The notes: generated by a model from the sequence alone, not told the origin. Counted from the first letter of the stretch, positions 24,771 to 33,016 are shown. The stretch is 64,000 bases of DNA from Dyadobacter sp. CY326 (GCF_021390515.1 NZ_JAJUXI010000003.1:124001-188000); one strand, 5' to 3'. Numbers and translations are program-made.

Positions 24771-24811
24771 ACACGTGTGTTATTGCATTTTGACACCTAA
24801 ATATACGTATA
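24771..24811. promoter_or_regulatory. Candidate antitoxin operator palindromes
   Basis: Two perfect short palindromes sit within 45 bases of the antitoxin start: ACACGTGT (24771-24778) and TATACGTATA (24802-24811). Ribbon-helix-helix antitoxins usually repress their own promoters at such paired sites. The identification is positional only. Confidence 0.4.
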
Positions 24812-24818
24812 AAACCTT

Positions 24819-25481
24819 TCATTTCAACTCGCAAACCTTAAAGCCTGTCAACCTTCTGATGTGGTTCGTCACAACAGGCGGGTCTATGTCTTTGAAGAAG
24901 ACTTCGTAGGTGTTCTCGTAAAATGTGAATGAGCTTCCGTCTGAGCGGATCCGTTTTGTGCCGCTCTTGAAGAATGTTCCAACTTCGCCTTTTTCCAATG
25001 CTCCCTTGTCAATGAAGCCAAGCAATGATGCGACCGTTCCGTCCGTTGGACATTGGTGGAAGGAAATGCAGAAGTAATGTGATGTCTTGGAATTTGTCTT
25101 GTGCAGTTGTGACGAGGGAATGTTAAGCACATAATCGGAGCAGAGTATGCCGGATTTCCGCTTCATGGATTTAATGTCAACCGAAAAAGTGTGCTCCTCT
25201 GATTTGATCAAAAAATCCTGGCCCCAATCCTGACCATCTGTTGCGCCAAAAGATCTGGACGGTCTCGGCAGATGATAGCAGTCCGCAAAAATGACTTCGC
25301 CCAAACTTCCGGTAAAGCGCATCATTCTCGTTTGCGAAAGTTTGTCATTATGCTTGTCCCAAATGTTGGCAACATGATGATGTCGAAGTGAATGCTCGAC
25401 CAGCTCGCGCGCAAAAACACGCTGATTTTCTTCGATCGAGATTTGAATATACGAGCCCTTGGTCAGAACAGTTTGCTCCAT
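24819..25481 (-). CDS. Putative PD-(D/E)XK-fold nuclease
   Basis: A 220-residue protein of no named family. A PD-(D/E)XK-like active-site arrangement is visible: Glu62 in GSLGEVIFADC, acidic residues at 85-89 in DGQDWGQDF, and the DxK core FSVDIKSM (Asp102, Lys104) on a predicted beta strand. The N-terminal helical region (residues 15-55) is rich in His and Arg. A later segment (YFCISFHQCPTDGTVASLLGFIDKGAL) resembles the strand-turn region seen in restriction endonucleases. It lies upstream of the antitoxin/toxin/methyltransferase genes (51-base gap) and overlaps the end of the membrane protein gene by 19 bases. Cleavage activity is inferred from motif spacing and context; a restriction enzyme partner of the methyltransferase is the leading idea. 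Confidence 0.6.
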   Translation of the reverse strand: MEQTVLTKGSYIQISIEENQRVFARELVEHSLRHHHVANIWDKHNDKLSQTRMMRFTGSLGEVIFADCYHLPRPSRSFGATDGQDWGQDFLIKSEEHTFSVDIKSMKRKSGILCSDYVLNIPSSQLHKTNSKTSHYFCISFHQCPTDGTVASLLGFIDKGALEKGEVGTFFKSGTKRIRSDGSSFTFYENTYEVFFKDIDPPVVTNHIRRLTGFKVCELK

Positions 25482-25963
25482 GCAAATCTGATGGCTAGTA
25501 AAGTGAGCACAAAACCGATCAAAATTGCACTAAACGGAACGTAAGTCCATGCTACTAAGTGGATTCTGTCGACAAACCACATCACGCCAATGAGTGCAGC
25601 GATGAGCGTTAGAAATCCGGAAATCTTGCCAAATCCGGGAATTAGTGAAAAAGGGATCTTACTTTTTATCAACATCAGCGTGATTCCCATGGAGATGATC
25701 GGCAAAAACTGCATTACGACATTGGCCTGCCAAACACTTTGCCTTTCAAATAGAAAGAGATAGATGTTGAGTGTCACTGCAAAAATGCCCGGGATGCAAA
25801 CCGCGTAAACAATGATCGCATATATGTAACTCCAAAATGTTACGTCTCGGCTTCCGTCAGCGGCCATGCCGACAACCCACGCAGCAAAAGGCAATAGTAA
25901 GAAATAGACGACCAGCGGCCAGGGATTTTGTGAAACTGAATTGAAGAGTTGGGATAATGTCAT
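25463..25963 (-). CDS. Small multi-pass membrane protein
   Basis: A 166-residue integral membrane protein with about five hydrophobic helices (approximately residues 16-35, 43-70, 83-98, 112-130 and 138-160) and little soluble sequence. No family was recognised. Its 3' end overlaps the start of the nuclease-like gene by 19 bases in another frame, so translation of the two is probably linked. It lies about 97 bases after the ASKHA gene, beyond a strong terminator, so it likely starts its own transcript. Confidence 0.75.
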   Translation of the reverse strand: MTLSQLFNSVSQNPWPLVVYFLLLPFAAWVVGMAADGSRDVTFWSYIYAIIVYAVCIPGIFAVTLNIYLFLFERQSVWQANVVMQFLPIISMGITLMLIKSKIPFSLIPGFGKISGFLTLIAALIGVMWFVDRIHLVAWTYVPFSAILIGFVLTLLAIRFAWSKLF

Positions 25964-25996
25964 GTCAGCATTGGATGGAGGCGGAAAGATAATAAA

Positions 25997-26036
25997 ACAG
26001 GAAGGGAATTTTACATTTGTAAATTTCCCTTCCTGT
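25997..26036 (-). terminator. Intrinsic terminator after the ASKHA gene
   Basis: A long inverted repeat with arms of about 18 bp (one mismatch) around a short loop, followed on the minus strand by TTTTATT. It separates the 28844-26060 gene set from the membrane-protein/nuclease run. Confidence 0.85.
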
Positions 26037-26059
26037 CAAACTTGCAAGCTTTTCGTTAT

Positions 26060-27082
26060 TTATAGTCCAAGCAAGAAACCGATCGTAAAGTTGGCATCCC
26101 AGTCGAAAACGAATTGCTGGCATCCGGTTGCATCGGTTACAGCTTTGTAAATGTTAACGCCCGCTTTTGATTTTGCATTTGTCAATTTTGAGTACGCCAA
26201 CGGTGCGCTTAAAGTTGTGTAACGCTCTTTGCCTTTGCGAACTTCCTTCGCCATTTCAAAAGGGACGCCGCCGATGATGAAGCAAGTCTTTCTCAAATCT
26301 GCCGGAATCTGTTTCGCTTTGGCACTAACTTCCTGATAAACTTTTGAATCATCCGTTCCCTCCTGGAAATATTTGGCTCCGTAAGATTCGAGTGCTGACA
26401 CTTTTCCATTTTCAATCCATGAAATTTTCGTATTTCCTGAGCCAATGTCTACAACAAACGACTTGTCCGCATATTCAGCTGGCAGCACTGATTTCAATGC
26501 CAATTGCCCTTCCTGCTCAGCTGTCACCTGATTTACAACGTATCCCAGTGATTTCAAAACTCTAGTAATTTTCACAGTAACATCGGCTTTGGCTGCTCCC
26601 GAGCTCACAACAAAATGAATGTCTTTGCTCCCAACGCCATAGTCAAGCATTCCTGCAATGTATTTTTTCAAACCGATTCTCACATCTTCGTCCGTCGCCA
26701 TGTTTTCGGTTACGAGGCTGTTTCCAAATTCGGATTTTTCAAGCGACCACCGTTTTTCTTTGTCAACTTTAATAATGAAAGAATTGAAACCGCTGGCGCC
26801 GAGCTCAACTACACCGCGTAACTTTCCGTCAACGGGGGCTGGGGGCGTGTAATTGAAAGCAGAAACTTCTGTACTGGTTGCCTCGTTATTTTCCGTTGCC
26901 GATTCGGATGAGGGCGATGCTTCGCTTTCGCCATTAGACGCTTCGGTTTGCGGACTTTGCGCCTGATCCTCAGACATCTGGTTCAAGGCTTTTTCTCCGC
27001 CCAAATATTTGTATCCTAAAAATATGGCGCCTATAATAATAGCGGTGATGATTAATCTGCCTGCAACTGTTAGTCTTTTCAT
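26060..27082 (-). CDS. Membrane-anchored Ppx/GppA-like ASKHA-fold protein
   Basis: A 340-residue protein. One N-terminal TM helix (residues ~9-25) is followed by a Ser/Glu/Thr/Gln-rich linker (~33-75) and a compact nucleotide-binding-type domain. The domain shows the ASKHA layout of exopolyphosphatase/GppA proteins: a PHOSPHATE1-like GVVELGASGFNSFIIKVD, a VTAEQEGQLALKSV segment aligned with the catalytic-Glu region of Ppx, PHOSPHATE2 FVVDIGSGNTKISWIENG, and an adenosine-like CFIIGGVPFEMAKEV. The usual first Asp is replaced by Glu, and the chain lacks the C-terminal HD-like domain of full Ppx. The orientation of the soluble domain (periplasm or cytoplasm) is unclear. It is the last of three minus-strand genes. 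The function is unknown; nucleotide or polyphosphate binding is the reasonable guess. Confidence 0.7.
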   Translation of the reverse strand: MKRLTVAGRLIITAIIIGAIFLGYKYLGGEKALNQMSEDQAQSPQTEASNGESEASPSSESATENNEATSTEVSAFNYTPPAPVDGKLRGVVELGASGFNSFIIKVDKEKRWSLEKSEFGNSLVTENMATDEDVRIGLKKYIAGMLDYGVGSKDIHFVVSSGAAKADVTVKITRVLKSLGYVVNQVTAEQEGQLALKSVLPAEYADKSFVVDIGSGNTKISWIENGKVSALESYGAKYFQEGTDDSKVYQEVSAKAKQIPADLRKTCFIIGGVPFEMAKEVRKGKERYTTLSAPLAYSKLTNAKSKAGVNIYKAVTDATGCQQFVFDWDANFTIGFLLGL

Positions 27083-27130
27083 TGATATCTTTTGTAAAAT
27101 GGATAATGTAAATCGAAGTAAGAAAGTAAA

Positions 27131-28144
27131 TTAATCAAGCAATCCTTTGTAACTCGAATCCTTCGGCGTTTCTATCGACCGGTTGACGGGCTGCGGATTT
27201 TCAAGCTGGATCAATTTGAACTGGCCTGAATTGTAAGCTTCAAGCATTGCTTGTCCTTTGTCCGAAAGCAAACCGTTTTGCACATCAACACCATTGATAA
27301 AGTCAAGGGAAAGGTCCATTGCGCGTTTCATTTCGCCCAATTTCTGGCTCATGTCATCCTGAATGTATTCCATTGATTCGTCGAAATAGAACTTCTTGTC
27401 CGGATTTCCCTTGAAAATGCTGATCGCAGTTCGCAATGCATTGGAGCTTTCTTTGACAATCCGATATTCTGCTTCTTTTAGTTTTACTTTAATTTCGGTC
27501 TCCTTAATAATGTAGTCAGCGCTTTTATTGACCTTTTCCATAAATTCGAGCACTGTTTTCATGTTGCGCTGCAATGGGAATAGCTTCTCATTCATCTCCT
27601 GCAAACCTGCTCCTTCGATTGTTGCCAATGAGGCCGTTTCCTTCATTCCCGGGCGATCCAGCATTGTGCTCGCTTTGTTGGCTTCGGCAAATTTTTGCTT
27701 GATCTGCTCATTGTTTTCGTTGATATTCTTATTCAATTTCACAAGCTGACCAGCCAATGTATTGATTTGGCCTTGCATCTTTTCGCGCTTTTCTTTCAAG
27801 TCATCAATGTAAATTTTCATGATCGCGATCGGGTCCAGTTTAATGATCAGGCCCGTAATGTTGCGCATCATTGTTTTGAACAAAAAGAAAACGGCCGTTC
27901 TGACATCTTTGCTGGTAAACAGGAAGATTAGCAGCGCAAGCACAGCCATTAAAAAACCGAGATAGAGTGTGTTTTTAGTCACTTCTATCAGGAAAGCTGC
28001 GATTTTGTTCCAAAAATAAAGGGTAACAGCGCCCGCTGCCCCGATGAAGAGAAGCGACGTTATGCCTTCCGGTTTGCTCCAATAGGACCGCTTTGAGCCG
28101 TCTTCCTGCGAGCCGCCGATTTGTGTAAAATCTGGTGTAGCCAT
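27131..28144 (-). CDS. Two-TM coiled-coil membrane protein (PspA-like helical region)
   Basis: A 337-residue protein. Two TM helices (about 29-45 and 59-77) are followed by a long cytoplasmic helical region, with coiled-coil heptads around 105-165 (DDLKEKREKMQGQINTLAGQLVKLNKNINENNEQIKQKFAEANKA) and 195-300. The organisation recalls membrane-associated PspA/TelA-type stress proteins, but no named domain is certain. It lies 19 bases after the upstream coiled-coil gene and 48 bases before the ASKHA gene, so all three are probably one operon. Probably a scaffold at the inner membrane. Confidence 0.72.
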   Translation of the reverse strand: MATPDFTQIGGSQEDGSKRSYWSKPEGITSLLFIGAAGAVTLYFWNKIAAFLIEVTKNTLYLGFLMAVLALLIFLFTSKDVRTAVFFLFKTMMRNITGLIIKLDPIAIMKIYIDDLKEKREKMQGQINTLAGQLVKLNKNINENNEQIKQKFAEANKASTMLDRPGMKETASLATIEGAGLQEMNEKLFPLQRNMKTVLEFMEKVNKSADYIIKETEIKVKLKEAEYRIVKESSNALRTAISIFKGNPDKKFYFDESMEYIQDDMSQKLGEMKRAMDLSLDFINGVDVQNGLLSDKGQAMLEAYNSGQFKLIQLENPQPVNRSIETPKDSSYKGLLD

Positions 28145-28163
28145 TGTTGATCGAAATGTTAGG

Positions 28164-28844
28164 TTATTTAAGATATTGATTGATTTTTGTTAAATCCGAT
28201 TTAATCTGATCAACAAAACTCAGATAGGTGATTTCAAAACTATCCTTGTTCGCATTGATCTTCGCGCTCTGTTCCGTAACCTCGCCAGCAATCTGTCCAA
28301 GCCTGTTTTTGCTGTCGTCGATCTTCTTTTGTAAATCTGCAATTTGTTGCGCAAAAGCCTTGTTGGACTCTTCCAGTCGCCTTTGCTCTTCCTGCAACGC
28401 GCCCACGCGATCCTTGATTGCCTTCTCAACATCTTTCAAAAATGAAGTTCTGTCTTTGTCCAGAATGCTCAGATATTGATTGGCGGAAGTGCTCAAAGTC
28501 GTGGGCTCCTTTGCTCCGCCCATTGCTTTGAAACTTGCCCAGGCCGCCTGAAACTGTTTTTCTTCACCCAATCCCAGGCTCTCCATACTTTTAAGCGCTT
28601 GTTTGTATTCAAAATAATCGGGTCCGGGGAGATTGGCTTTTTCAAGCAGGCTAACGAAATGTTCGACGAATTTTTTGTCAACATTGCCGGTGCCGGCGGC
28701 GTTGGGAATTGCATTTGCAACAACTGGTTTGGGAGCTTCCGGCGTTGCGCTGGGAACCGCTGCTCCCGGCCGAATTGGTTCTTCGCCTTCCTTGATAAAA
28801 AAGCTGAGTATTTTCTTTCCAATACCCGGTTCAGAATCTGCCAT
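28164..28844 (-). CDS. Cytoplasmic coiled-coil protein of the ASKHA operon
   Basis: A 226-residue protein with a disordered Pro/Ala-rich stretch (~20-50), a small helical middle (KKFVEHFVSLLEKANLPGPDYFEYKQALKSM, ~57-90) and a long C-terminal coiled coil (~135-215; RRLEESNKAFAQQIADLQKKIDDSKNRL). No signal peptide or TM segment is present. It is the first gene of the three-gene set, and its coiled coil may pair with that of the next product. The family was not recognised. Confidence 0.72.
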   Translation of the reverse strand: MADSEPGIGKKILSFFIKEGEEPIRPGAAVPSATPEAPKPVVANAIPNAAGTGNVDKKFVEHFVSLLEKANLPGPDYFEYKQALKSMESLGLGEEKQFQAAWASFKAMGGAKEPTTLSTSANQYLSILDKDRTSFLKDVEKAIKDRVGALQEEQRRLEESNKAFAQQIADLQKKIDDSKNRLGQIAGEVTEQSAKINANKDSFEITYLSFVDQIKSDLTKINQYLK

Positions 28845-29037
28845 ATCGTTGTAAAGAGTTAAGATTCATTGTTTTTTGTCAGGTCAATATTACTAAAATT
28901 AAAAGGATTTAATATCGTGCCATATTTACCAATGGTGCCCTGTATTGATGAAGCCACACAAAATTTGGATGGAATTGAAAGCTATTCTTGAATGCCGCGG
29001 GTTTTTTAGTGATGTTTGCCTCAAAAACTAAATCCTT

Positions 29038-29958
29038 ATGCTTAAACTAGGTTTTAACAGTGCCATTTTAGGCGATTTTGGCTTCGATCATGTGGTCAAG
29101 TTTGCTGGTAACAACGGGTTTTCTTGCGTGGAAATGATGTGCTGGCCCGCCGATAATGCGGACAGCCGTCGTTATGCCGGTGTGACGCACATCAATGTCA
29201 GCGATCTTTCTCCGGAACGCGTCTTCAACATCAAGCATGCATTGAAGGAAGCAAATATCTTCATATCAGCATTGGGTTATTATCCCAATCCGCTGGACCC
29301 GGACGAGGCGCGTTCTGGTTTTTACATCGAGCACATCAAGGAAGTGATTCGAGGAGCCGCCAAGCTTGACATTCCGGTTGTTACCACATTCATCGGACGC
29401 GATCCTGCCAAAAGCATTAAAGACAACCTGGCAAAATTTGCGGATGTGTGGCCAGCAATCGTGAAGGTTGCTGAGGAGCATAATGTAAAAATTGGCATCG
29501 AAAACTGCCCCATGTTCTTTACCGACGACGAATGGCCGGGCGGTAAAAATCTGGCAATCAGTCCTGCTGTTTGGGATAGAATGTTCGAAATCATTCCAAG
29601 CCCGATTTTTGGCCTGAACTATGATCCGTCACATATGATCTGGCAAATGATGAGTGAGACCAAGCCGATTTATGACTACAAAGATCGACTGCATCACATT
29701 CATTTGAAGGATGCGAAAATTTACAAAGACAAACTGGATAGGGTGGGGATTATGGCAAATCCGCTGGAATATCATTCTCCAAAATTGCCGGGACTGGGCG
29801 ATGTAAACTGGCGGGCATTTTTCGCGGCACTAACCGATGTCCGTTATCGCGGACCAGTCGTCATTGAAGTGGAGGACAAGGCTTATGAAAGCAGCATTAC
29901 GGATGTTCAAAGTGCGATTTTGACCAGTAAGAATTATTTAAGTCAGTTTTTGGGCTAA
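29038..29958 (+). CDS. Sugar phosphate isomerase/epimerase (xylose isomerase-like TIM barrel)
   Basis: A 306-residue cytoplasmic TIM-barrel protein of the AP endonuclease 2/IolE-type family. Metal-site landmarks are visible: a Glu in VKIGIENCPMFF (~residue 155), GLNYDPSHMIWQ (Asp/His, ~195-205), HHIHLKDAKI (~219-228), and a C-terminal Glu in GPVVIEVEDKAYE. These proteins interconvert sugars or inositol derivatives. The exact substrate is unknown and no pathway neighbours help. The upstream gap (28845-29037) is non-coding and holds the divergent promoters. A bidirectional terminator follows. Confidence 0.85.
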   Translation: MLKLGFNSAILGDFGFDHVVKFAGNNGFSCVEMMCWPADNADSRRYAGVTHINVSDLSPERVFNIKHALKEANIFISALGYYPNPLDPDEARSGFYIEHIKEVIRGAAKLDIPVVTTFIGRDPAKSIKDNLAKFADVWPAIVKVAEEHNVKIGIENCPMFFTDDEWPGGKNLAISPAVWDRMFEIIPSPIFGLNYDPSHMIWQMMSETKPIYDYKDRLHHIHLKDAKIYKDKLDRVGIMANPLEYHSPKLPGLGDVNWRAFFAALTDVRYRGPVVIEVEDKAYESSITDVQSAILTSKNYLSQFLG

Positions 29959-29970
29959 ACAAAAAACAAA

Positions 29971-30020
29971 AAAAAGCGCTTCCAATTCAAAGCTTTTGCT
30001 CTGCATTGGAAGCGCTTTTT
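29971..30020. terminator. Bidirectional intrinsic terminator
   Basis: Perfect 16-bp arms (29971-29986 and 30005-30020) with A/T tracts on both ends lie between the convergent isomerase and MFS genes. Confidence 0.9.
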
Positions 30021-30036
30021 GTTAACTTATTTAATA

Positions 30037-31200
30037 TTAGCTAATTAACTTCGCTCTTGAAGAAAGAAAAGCAGTGAGTGAAGCCAGCATTCCAACAATT
30101 GCAAATGACCATCTTAAATCAGCGAATTGTGCAACAATCCCGATCAATGGAGGTCCGATTAGGAAACCGATAAAGCTGATTGATGAAACCGCTGCCAAGG
30201 CCATTCCGGCTGACATTGTTGTCGATTTTCCTGCCGCGCTGTAAACAAGTGGAACAACGGATGAAACGCCAAATCCTACTAATAAGAACCCAAATGTTGC
30301 AGGCACGAGGGATGGGAACAAAACCGCGATGGCAAGTCCTAAGCCCATTAATGAGCCACTGATTTGCAACATTTTCTTTCTGCCGATGCGGTTAGCAAGC
30401 CAGTCGCCGGCAAAGCGTCCACCCGTCATGGTGCCCATAAAAGCGACGTAACCAAGAGTTGTCAACGATGCAGGAACGTGCACTGCTTCCTGGAAATAAA
30501 CGCCGCTCCAGTCAAACATTGCGCCTTCGCAGACCATTGCACAAAAACCAATCAGTCCTAACATAAGCAAGTCACGATCAGGCTTTACGAACATGGGTTG
30601 CGCTTCACCATCATTCTTCTCACTGTCGGGCATTGTGTGCTTGTAAGCGGTAAAAATGATGATGAATGCTGCCAATGCAATGACACTAAAATGAATATGA
30701 GGAGGGATATTAACCGAGATGAAAAACGAACCAATCATTGCGCTCACAAAGCCCGCCAGGCTCCAAAGTCCATGGAATGAGGCCATTATGGATTTTCCGT
30801 AAACTTGTTCAACGGCGACCGCTTGTGTGTTGACCGCAATGTTTGTTAGATTTCCCCAAAGCCCGAACGCGAACAGCGCGATTACAAGATGTTCCGTTCT
30901 GGTTACAAAGCCAATGAATGAAAGTGTGACAGCATATAATATGGCACCGATCAAAACCATTTTCTTGCTGCCGTAATGTGTCACCATCCAGCCGGAAATG
31001 GGCAAACTTGCCATTAAACCAATCGGAAGTGCCAGAAGAACTGTTCCAAGTCCGCCCTCGGTCAGATGGAGCATGTTCTTGATGTCCGGGATTCGGCTAG
31101 CCCAGGCGGCAAAGCTCAGGCCTTGCACGAAGAAGAAAGCAGCAACGGCCAGGCGCAGATACTTTCGGGAGTCGGAGGGGGCAAATATTGAATAATTCAT
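30037..31200 (-). CDS. MFS transporter (YbjJ/FucP-like branch)
   Basis: A 387-residue major facilitator protein with about 12 TM helices. The opening RLAVAAFFFVQGLSFAAWASRIPDIKNMLHLTEGGLGTVLLALPIGLMASLPISGWMVTHYGSKK is characteristic of the YbjJ-type subfamily. The motif A-like loop is GWMVTHYGSKKMV, repeated in the second half as RFAGDWLANRIGRKKML. TM4-5 includes GLWGNLTNIAVNTQAVAVE. The substrate is unrecognised. The 306-base upstream gap is AT-rich and shared with the divergent serine hydrolase gene. Confidence 0.85.
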   Translation of the reverse strand: MNYSIFAPSDSRKYLRLAVAAFFFVQGLSFAAWASRIPDIKNMLHLTEGGLGTVLLALPIGLMASLPISGWMVTHYGSKKMVLIGAILYAVTLSFIGFVTRTEHLVIALFAFGLWGNLTNIAVNTQAVAVEQVYGKSIMASFHGLWSLAGFVSAMIGSFFISVNIPPHIHFSVIALAAFIIIFTAYKHTMPDSEKNDGEAQPMFVKPDRDLLMLGLIGFCAMVCEGAMFDWSGVYFQEAVHVPASLTTLGYVAFMGTMTGGRFAGDWLANRIGRKKMLQISGSLMGLGLAIAVLFPSLVPATFGFLLVGFGVSSVVPLVYSAAGKSTTMSAGMALAAVSSISFIGFLIGPPLIGIVAQFADLRWSFAIVGMLASLTAFLSSRAKLIS

Positions 31201-31507
31201 AGGAGTGAAAATTTTCGCTGGACCGCTGTCCTAACTAGTAATTCGTATTTATATATTATAATTTTTTTAAGTTGTCTGTTTCGTAGTGTGGTGTAAAACA
31301 AAGATGCCCTTTTAAATAAAACACTCACACATGCAAAAATAACGGTTTATGACACATTTTAATTCACCGTTCTTGTACTTTTTAAATAATATTAAAAAGT
31401 ATGTGTTGTACAAAAGTAAGAAATGGCATTTTCGGCGAACGCAGTAGAAAAATAGCCGCAGCCATTTTGTAAATTCACCTTTCACCCATCATTAAATCAT
31501 TACATTA
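31201..31507. other. Divergent AT-rich promoter region
   Basis: No gene was found here. The stretch lies between the divergent MFS and serine hydrolase genes and must carry both promoters. It contains an inverted repeat with 9-bp arms (31377-31385 and 31392-31400), loosely flanked by CTTGTAC and GTACAAAAG, which could bind a regulator. No TAnnTTTG box was found. Confidence 0.45.
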
Positions 31508-33016
31508 ATGCGGATAATCCTTACTTCACTCCTAAGTCTATCACTTCTTACAAGCACTTTTGCTCAGGAAACAAAAACCGAACGCACCGCCCGAATCAAA
31601 GCGACATTGCCTGTCGTTGAAAAAATGTACAATGATTATGCTGAGAAAAACCATTTTCCCGCCCTGGCTTTCGGCATTGTTGCGGACGGAGAACTCGTGT
31701 TATCTGGCGCAACCGGATTTTCAGAAATTGCCAACAAAACCAAAGCTTCCGCAGGCTCGCTGTTCAGGATCGCTTCTATGTCGAAGAGTGTGACGGCGAT
31801 GGCCATTCTTGCATTGCGAAAAGAAGGAAAACTGAAATTGGACGATCCGGCTTACCTATATATTCCAGAGTTGAAGTCAATGCCTTCACTGACACAGGAC
31901 GCGCCGCCAATCACAGTGAGACATTTGATGACGCATATGGCGGGTTTCCCGGAGGATAATCCATGGGGAGACAGACAATTGGACACCAATGACGACGACT
32001 TGATCGCATTGATCAAAAAAGGCATTTCGTTCTCCAATGTGCCGGGCGTTACTTATGAATATAGCAATCTGGGTTTTGCCATGCTTGGGAAAATCATTAG
32101 CAATGTGTCCGGAAAGCCTTATCAGCAATATATTAATGAAGTTATTTTCAAACCGCTGGGCATGAAAAGCACGATTTGGGAATATACTAAGGCGCCAAAA
32201 AACCTGCTTGCACACGGTTATCGCTTTGAAGATGAGGTTTGGAAAGAGGAGGAATTGGAACATGACGGCACCTACGGAGCAATGGGTGGTTTGATCACCT
32301 CCATTGATGATTTTAGTAAATATGTGCTGTTTCACTTGTCTGCCTGGCCGTCGGGCAATGCACCTGAGCGTGGTCCTGTTCTGCGAAGTGACGTCAGGGA
32401 AATGCAAATGCCCTGGAATTTCAGCGGATTGAATGCTAAATACAAATATCCAAGCGGTCGCCCGTGTGCGATGACATCTGGTTACGGTTATGGCCTGCGT
32501 TGGAGCCGCGATTGCGAAGGTCGCACAGGTGTGGGTCACACGGGCGGGCTGCCCGGTTTTGGCAGTCAATGGCAAATCTTGCCTGAATATGGCATTGGCA
32601 TCCTGGCCCACGCGAACCGGACCTACGCAGGCATGTCGACGATCAACACGGCAGTGCTTGACACAATCATTTCTCTTGCCGGTTTAAAGCCACTTCCCGT
32701 AACCGTTTCGCCGAATTTAAAACAAAGAAAAGAACAGATTGTAAAGCTTTTGCCTGATTGGAAAGGTGCAGAAGCAAGCGGTATTTTTGCCGAAAACTTC
32801 TTCCCGGACCGATCCGTTAGCCATCGCAAAAAGGAACTGGATGCTGTTTTGGCATCAACCGGAAACATCACCGGATCAACGGAAATGGTCGCTGAAAACC
32901 AACTACGAGGCACATTTCTGCTGAAAGGAACCAATGGTGACGTCCGCGTTTATTTTACACTATCGCCTGAAAACCCGGCGCTTATCCAGCAACTCGATTT
33001 CTCATTGCCCAAATAG
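31508..33016 (+). CDS. Exported S12 serine hydrolase (class C beta-lactamase-like)
   Basis: A 502-residue periplasmic hydrolase of the beta-lactamase/D-aminopeptidase S12 family. A signal peptide (MRIILTSLLSLSLLTSTFAQ) precedes the catalytic domain. Motifs are SMSK at residues 90-93 (nucleophile Ser90, Lys93), the tyrosine motif EYSNLGF near 180, and the third-box HTGG at ~344. The C-terminal ~120 residues form an extra beta-rich domain (VTVSPNLKQRKEQIVKLLPDWKG onward) common in Bacteroidota members. Likely substrates are peptidoglycan stem peptides or D-amino-acid peptides rather than antibiotics. A resistance role is not supported. Confidence 0.9.
   Translation: MRIILTSLLSLSLLTSTFAQETKTERTARIKATLPVVEKMYNDYAEKNHFPALAFGIVADGELVLSGATGFSEIANKTKASAGSLFRIASMSKSVTAMAILALRKEGKLKLDDPAYLYIPELKSMPSLTQDAPPITVRHLMTHMAGFPEDNPWGDRQLDTNDDDLIALIKKGISFSNVPGVTYEYSNLGFAMLGKIISNVSGKPYQQYINEVIFKPLGMKSTIWEYTKAPKNLLAHGYRFEDEVWKEEELEHDGTYGAMGGLITSIDDFSKYVLFHLSAWPSGNAPERGPVLRSDVREMQMPWNFSGLNAKYKYPSGRPCAMTSGYGYGLRWSRDCEGRTGVGHTGGLPGFGSQWQILPEYGIGILAHANRTYAGMSTINTAVLDTIISLAGLKPLPVTVSPNLKQRKEQIVKLLPDWKGAEASGIFAENFFPDRSVSHRKKELDAVLASTGNITGSTEMVAENQLRGTFLLKGTNGDVRVYFTLSPENPALIQQLDFSLPK

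Noticed and set aside
22561..28844. A complete integrated mobile element or prophage
   Set aside because: No integrase, transposase, tRNA target, flanking direct repeats or phage structural genes were seen, so an island boundary cannot be supported.
31886..32611. 241-codon minus-strand frame inside the serine hydrolase gene
   Set aside because: The opposite strand carries SxxK, YSN and HTGG motifs in order; the antisense frame has none.
31508..33016. Serine hydrolase as an antibiotic resistance beta-lactamase
   Set aside because: The motifs fit the broad S12 family with an extra C-terminal domain; nothing points to clinical class C enzymes.
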